Assembly (NCBI RefSeq): GCF_963675165.1
Contig: NC_087379.1
Span: forward strand, 2,794,201 to 2,858,200
Origin: Halichondria panicea
Lineage: Eukaryota; Porifera; Demospongiae; Suberitida; Halichondriidae
Reading direction: 5' to 3'
DNA: 64,000 bases
Positions 58,479 to 64,000 of this stretch are shown here, one piece after another. Position 1 is the first letter of the stretch. The number at the start of each line of letters is the position of its first letter. The position numbers were made by a program, and so were the translations under genes. The notes beneath the pieces are model-generated. The model ran no database searches. It had not been told where the DNA came from and worked only from the letters and a program-made list of their open reading frames with translations.

Positions 58479-61400
58479 CTATGACAGTTCACTGTATGGA
58501 GGGAGAATGCTTAGAATATAGTCTAACGATCTGAGCCCCTCCTCCTTTGCCCTGCCAGACAGTGTGGCCTTTCTCTTCTCATAGGCCAACAGCACCTCTA
58601 CAATGTCATTCATGAGCACAGTGATATCCTATAAGGGCGAGAGCAGGAGGTGGAACAGAGGATGAATACTGTTGTTGTTAGGTAATCAACAGTCAGAGTG
58701 TCTAGAAACTCACACACACACACACTTTGTGAAATCAAGTAAATAAAATGACAAAACAACCCATGAACTACTAACTTAATTGAGAATACACATTCAACAG
58801 CATATATAAATATATAGGTATACACTTTTCTTTACTATAGGCATCAACTAGGAATGGGTGCCTTGCACTTCCTTCCAATTAAGTGTGTGAACTTTTGATT
58901 GTCAAAGGTACACACAATCAAGTACAAGTATAGCTAGGGTGATATCACAACTAAGGGGAATGCTCTCTCACACACACACTATGGAACTGGAAGTAATACA
59001 GAGGGAATGTTACAAAATTAAATTCTATACACAATGTCAAATGACCCACCTCTCTAAAGTGACATTTGAGGTCATAGATCATACCTCAATGGCTGCCCTC
59101 CCATCAGGTACACTGGGGTCTGCTGCATGTCGCTTAGTGTTCACGTTGGAAGTAGGGAGGGCTATGATCTTGTGCTGCCGCTGGAACCTCTCCAACTCTC
59201 TCTCACTCACCTCTCGATTAGAACAGTCAGCACTGGAGAAATAGACAAGAACAACCATTTATATTAATGCACTAACAGGGTATGTACGTTACTTAATATA
59301 TTATTGCCTCCTCAAGCAATAACTACATAAAAGCCACATAAGGGAACAGTTGTACATGTACAGTACCTAGCTTATAGTAGGATTAATTCTCCCTAGCTAC
59401 TGTATACCGTATAGCGCGAAATTTTCGAGGCACTTATATTTCGTGGATTAGCCTCTAAAAGCTATTTCGTTGCACAATGTTCGCGGAATGACTGCTTACC
59501 GGAAGCCACGCCTTTAAATCTATGCATGCTATAGCAGGTAATTCAATTTTTGTGGACTTAATTTTCGTGTAGGATTCTAACCCACGAAATCCGCGAAAAT
59601 TAAGCCCCTCGAAAATTTCGCGCTATACGGTATACAGACAAGACTTTGATGACAGAACAACCGCAACAGGAAAAATACAGGGTACTGTAGTTTTGCAATC
59701 CATTGCTAAGCAATGAGATCTTATCAGTGGCACCACACTGTCTGACTAGTGCAGTAATGTGCTATAATTATGCACACCACATTGACTACATTAGGAGTAC
59801 TCCTGTGACTCTACATGTACAAAACAGTGGAAGGTTTGGGCCCTCTTGCCTCACAGTCTGACTATATACAATATATACTCGTTATACCCACTTAAACCTA
59901 TCACATATGCCAGTGCATTTACAGCCATAGTTTTCTATACTCTGGGACTGCCTACTATTTCCTACACAAGCATCCAAGGTTTCACGCCATTCTCAAATTA
60001 CACCCCCACACACCCACACGCATTGGTAACCATACACCGTAAACAAGAGACGTACTGGGCAAAGCCACTCACTCACTGTGTTCCTATCACCATGTTGAAA
60101 GTGTCAGGAGTTGGTAGAGCTCCAAGTATTGAAGTAAACTGCATAATCCAATAAGCACAGAGTAACAAAACAACAGCCACAACTACAGCCAACATTTCTA
60201 CTCATTGCCTAGCACTATTGTATTGGTTAAGATACCATGCTATAAAAGTGTGGATTTCAAATCTCATTAAAGACGTTCAACCAGTGAATGAAATTGCAAT
60301 CAAATACATATTCAGCCTGGGGGTTAATATATTAGATATAATGATACATGCACACCCTCATCATATCAACTCACCAGCTGTGGTAGAGTTTCCCAACTGT
60401 GCCTGGAGGAAACACAACAAAGGCATTATACTGGAGTTCACATTCACTATCTCACTACTAGGCAAACAATGCACACTAGCTGTGAATGAAAGGCATCCAG
60501 CAGATGTTTAGGACATTGACAAGTGCATGGATCTAGTTCCATATAAACATTGCAGCACTACATTGTCAGGAGTGTGGGAACAAGGTTAATTTTGTATATC
60601 AGTGATGTGCCCAGACTTTTGACAGAAGTGGAGGCTATTTTCAATCCTCAATCTCAAAATCTCAATCTCAAAATTGTTTCTTTTATAGCCTAGACCTAAG
60701 AGACGGTTATTTTTGTCTATAAGTGATTAGTACCGACGAGTGTGGGCACACCCCTATATAATTATACTTATATGAGTATTGCACGCTTTTAAGGCACAAG
60801 AGCAAACGCAACTTTGATCAAGGTGCAGTGGTTTATACTGAAGCTAAATCTCGGCCCAAGTACCTGTCAGAATAGGAGAAGAAGAAGAGTATGCCATCAG
60901 TGGATTGTTTGCAGGTGGGCAGAATGTGGTCAAAGCGTGAGAGCATCCTCTCCCCAACATCCCACAGCTCCAGCTTGACAATCACCGTCCTCTGGTCCGC
61001 CTCCAACTGAGGGGGGTTAAGAGTATGTGTATAGATTAAAAGAAACAAGAATCACCTGCAAGGGATTGCTCACAGTGCTGCAATGTTACCAGCTAATAAT
61101 CATCACCCATATTGCTATCATGCATATAGACAGTATTCATGCACTCCTGAAACACTTTACCATCACTGGCCAGTAGAGAGCGGTGGTCTGAATACCGAGG
61201 GTCTCCTCGTGAACACACGGGATGTCTGCAGAGGGGGTACTGTAAAGGAGTATACATGTTCATCACCCAACAAATACATTACGCTCAAATCTAGTCAGCT
61301 GGGTTTGTTAAGCAATGTATTACGACTTGCCTATTATGCTCAAAACTAAGGCTTACAATACTCAACAATAAGCACACATTGTATTAAGTGCAAAATTATT

Positions 61401-62060
61401 GCTTCAAAGCGATCATCAAGAGATTGCATAGCGGCTACCAAGAGTCAATAGGTTTACAGAACCTAGCTCTCACCTCTGCCCATTAGCTTGTGCACAGTGC
61501 TGGTCTTGCCCACTCCAGACTTGCCCACTAGGAACAACCGTCGGAACAGAACAGGATACATCTTGCCACCCTGCTCGAACTGGGGCTTCTCGAGGAGACC
61601 TGTGTGTATGGATGGGAAGTACGTATACACTGCATAACGAAACACTAGAACGTTATTCTGATAGCTGTATCTGAACGAAAAGCTACAATGTACATGTACG
61701 TACGTAGATTGAACATAATTATTTCATTGCAAACATGGACACGTACGTATACACATCAACACTACGACTATCACAGGTACACTTCCAAAAAGCTTGGCGA
61801 CTAGGATACTACATAGCATACTGATACGATCATGACATGAGACATTCACACACAATCACCAATGCAATGGGGAGCTTATGCAACTTGTGTAACTTTCAGC
61901 AGCATTTTAGATTATTACCAAACGATTTTCTCTTGTTTCTCCCCAACAGAGCATTGATAAGCCCTCTTGCCTCAGAGGTTTTCTGCCAGTCACGCTGCAC
62001 CACAAAAGCCTCCCGTCTGGCTGGTCTAGAGCCAACTTTCGAAGAGCCAGCATTCTCCAT
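58479..62060 (-). CDS. CPLANE2: CPLANE2 (RSG1) ciliogenesis Rab-like GTPase, 285 aa, 8 exons
   Basis: Exons 62060-61919, 61599-61474, 61225-61161, 61006-60864, 60396-60375 (22 nt), 60138-60077, 59232-59085 and 58628-58479 join to 858 nt. The protein follows human RSG1: an N-terminal NRKxxFG-like region (GRNKRKSFGLLEKP), P-loop LVGKSGVGKT, switch I HEETLGIQTT, LELWDVGE in place of DTAGQ, then SYSDRSWETLPQL. The G4 motif reads THAD instead of NKxD (human SKFD), which fits the family's unusual nucleotide site. RSG1 works with the CPLANE effectors (Fuzzy, Inturned, Wdpcp) in basal-body docking and intraflagellar transport. It is head to head with CEP104. An intronic MITE lies at 59405-59633. Confidence 0.9.
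59405..59633. mobile_element. Palindromic MITE, TACCGTATAGCGCGAAATTT ends
   Basis: Near-perfect inverted ends of about 26 bp (TACCGTATAGCGCGAAATTT and AAATTTCGCGCTATACGGTA) with TA at both borders suggest a Tc1/mariner-like MITE. It lies in intron 6 of CPLANE2. Relatives are at 48122-48326 and about 5840-5890. Confidence 0.75.
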
Positions 62061-62229
62061 TTTCGATTTATAAAAGCAAATGCGGCTTGGTCTCGAAACA
62101 AAATCGGGCCAAGCTTTGATTTAACTCCCTCTTCACTGAATAAGCCAAGTTTCAGCAAAGAGAGAACAAGCAGAGAGCAGAGATAGTTATCTCTGCAGAG
62201 AGCAAGAAGGCATCCAGAGGTGTCACGTC
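62061..62229. promoter_or_regulatory. Shared promoter region of CPLANE2 and CEP104
   Basis: 169 bp separate the two start codons, which point away from each other. A TCACGTCA (ATF/CREB-like) site overlaps the CEP104 start. I see no convincing RFX X-box (GTNRCC..RGYAAC), which would be the expected ciliary signal. Confidence 0.6.
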
Positions 62230-63884
62230 ATGCCAAAGAAAATACAATTTCGAGTTGTGTACTGCACCGGTTGGGAAGATGACTACCCTCCAAAGGACCT
62301 GGAGGTGAGTTGGAGGGAATTGAGAGTCACTCACGTGTTTACTATTGCTCTACACCTAGGTACACAGTCCATTCATCAAGGGATGGAGATCTCCAAGGTA
62401 GTGAGGTCTATATTAGCACTTCATGAGCTTGTAATTGTGTACTAAAATTCCTCTGTCTTTTGTGTCAATCTTAGATACATCAATAGATAGTGCATAAGTT
62501 TAACCCTTTCATGCATATCGCATGCAACAACTTGAGGTTCATATTCTGTGTTATGGAAACCTCTTAGGTGCTGTTTCGATTATCATGTGTTATGTGCAAA
62601 CGTAGTGACTTCCACCCTTGGCGTATAGCAAAGAGAGAATGCCCCCTCCCCCCTCCCCTAGTGACCTACATCCCCTCCCTGTGCAGGTACTGCCTCTACC
62701 CCCAGGAGCTGGTGCTGCGAATGGACCCTCCTGCAAGAGTGAGGAAACTGCAGCTTCTCTCACATCAATACATGATTGGTGAGGGATTTCTGGGTGGGGT
62801 CATTAGCCAAGCTTTAACTTCAATTAACATCTATTTTCACGTTATAGGATTGTGACACTTTTCCAATCATCTGCATGCAATTGATAATTAATTTTTTCCT
62901 TCCAGCTTCCAAGATTGACCTGTATGTTGGTGAGCTACCTTCGGACACTCACACGTCTCTTGAGGCTGCCCACTTCAAGAGGCTGGGTTACGTCTCACTG
63001 TCGGACAATGAGCAGACTGGATACAGGGTGAGTGGTGGCTGGATGCTTGTATTGCCCCGATTGTGTACCGTACGTATAGCGGGTAGCCTTGGCGATTAAA
63101 GGATAATTGACCATACCATTATTGATCACGTGTGAGATTGCATCTTGAAGTATAATTGGCTAATTTTAATTGGGCGACCCTCACCTAGATTTGCCAATCA
63201 CCAATTATATCTGCTGTACGGTATTATGTGTTCTGTGCACTGTATAGTGTGCATGTAGTATTAAACATTTCAGGAGGTTATGTTTTGGAGACGAAACCAC
63301 TGTCCCTTGTTGAGGGGCATTTAATACAGTGTCCCTTTCTCAGAGGGTCCTTTATTGGAGGTTGTACATGTATGTGTGTTAATGTACTATTCATTGTCTC
63401 TCCAGTCTAGAGAGTTGAAATCTGTCAATCTGGACTGTGCTGGTCACCTCATCAAGCTGGTGCTGCAGCCCAACCACATCAACAGGCTCAACCTCTTCAA
63501 TCAGGTACATTATACTATAGTGACACTGACTTCATTAGGACATGCGCTCACATATATTATGTACAATATTATTGTTATGCATGATTATATGCTTACAATT
63601 TTGTTTAGAACTGTTACCACCTGTACATGCATAGTACATGTAGCTGTATGTAAGCTGTACAGCTTAGTTAGTGCATGTTGTTATCGTACAGTGCAGCTAG
63701 TTGTCATTGAACTATACAAATTATCAAGGACGTACCGGTACTAACCGCCCCCCCCCTCCCACACACACAGGTGAGCTTGGTGGCTCTTAATGTGATTGGG
63801 GACCAACACTCGTTGCCTAGAGTGGGAGTGAGCAGCTCACTACCAAAACATCCCAGTCACTACATCGAGAAAAGCAAGGCAGAT
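62230..63884 (+). CDS. CEP104: CEP104 centrosomal/ciliary-tip protein, N-terminal part (continues beyond window)
   Basis: Six exons are seen: 62230-62304, 62360-62397, 62687-62778, 62906-63027, 63406-63504 and 63771-63884, then a GTGAGT donor. They encode 180 residues. The order MPKKIQFRVV..GWEDD, SPFIKGWRSPRYC, RKLQLLSHQYMIASKI, RLGYVSLSDNEQTGYRSREL and QVSLVALNVIGD matches the N-terminal jelly-roll domain of CEP104 almost block for block. CEP104 tracks growing microtubule ends and sits at the ciliary tip, where its later TOG and zinc-finger regions bind tubulin, CP110 and NEK1; those lie outside the window. The intron ends are canonical. Confidence 0.93.
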
Positions 63885-64000
63885 GTGAGTGTATGTATAG
63901 AACACACTGTGCAAGCTCAATTGTATAATACGTAGTAGCCTACGCCACACGTTGTCCATATGCTTCCCATGGTTTAGTTTGCAGCATGGTTCTGTATGTC

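Noticed and set aside
62061..62229. RFX X-box in the CPLANE2/CEP104 spacer
   Set aside because: Looked for GTNRCC followed by RGYAAC on both strands; no acceptable match seen by eye.

Overview
The window is eukaryotic and almost certainly metazoan. Genes are split by short GT-AG introns, the modules are typically animal (Calx-beta, sushi, FN3-like and Ig-like domains, galaxin-type repeats, a paired-domain-like exon, GLYAT-type acyltransferases) and CDC42 is nearly identical to the vertebrate protein. The AT-rich spacers full of ataattat and gcatgcatgc runs, the dense MITEs and the sponge-like gene set suggest a demosponge; that is inference, not proof.

Layout. 1-7.4 kb: two diverging paralogous DEDDh-type exonuclease genes separated by about 5.9 kb of transposon debris. 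7.5-21.4 kb (minus): a 16-exon gene for a secreted 847-residue protein with four Calx-beta, three sushi and two Ig-like C-terminal domains, all introns phase 1. Two smaller loci lie inside its introns: a broken galaxin-like repeat gene (same strand) and a frameshifted EF-hand gene (opposite strand). Its introns also hold several datable transposon insertions. A dead LINE lies in its last intron.

21.5-42.1 kb: a segmental duplication of a three-gene cassette. Each unit has a GLYAT-like acyltransferase (minus), a type I membrane receptor (minus) and a related receptor transcribed divergently (plus). In unit 1 (21.5-27.9 kb) the minus receptor is intact (589 aa) and the plus one is dead and truncated. 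In unit 2 (31.1-42.1 kb) the minus receptor is dead and the plus one is intact (591 aa), with a tyrosine-rich tail including a YEEI motif. The two halves of the pair therefore survive in different units. 44.9-48.6 kb carries a third, diverged acyltransferase, with a hAT-like insertion immediately upstream of its start codon.

48.6-56 kb is mostly repeats, with an isolated exon resembling a PAX paired domain at 54.3 kb. 56.0-57.8 kb (plus) is a complete four-exon CDC42. 58.5-62.1 kb (minus) is an eight-exon CPLANE2/RSG1 ciliary GTPase gene, head to head with CEP104 (plus, 62.2 kb to the window end). Their start codons are about 170 bp apart, so the two ciliary genes probably share a promoter.

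Exon coordinates were assembled by hand from splice sites, reading-frame continuity and comparison between paralogues. No database search was possible.
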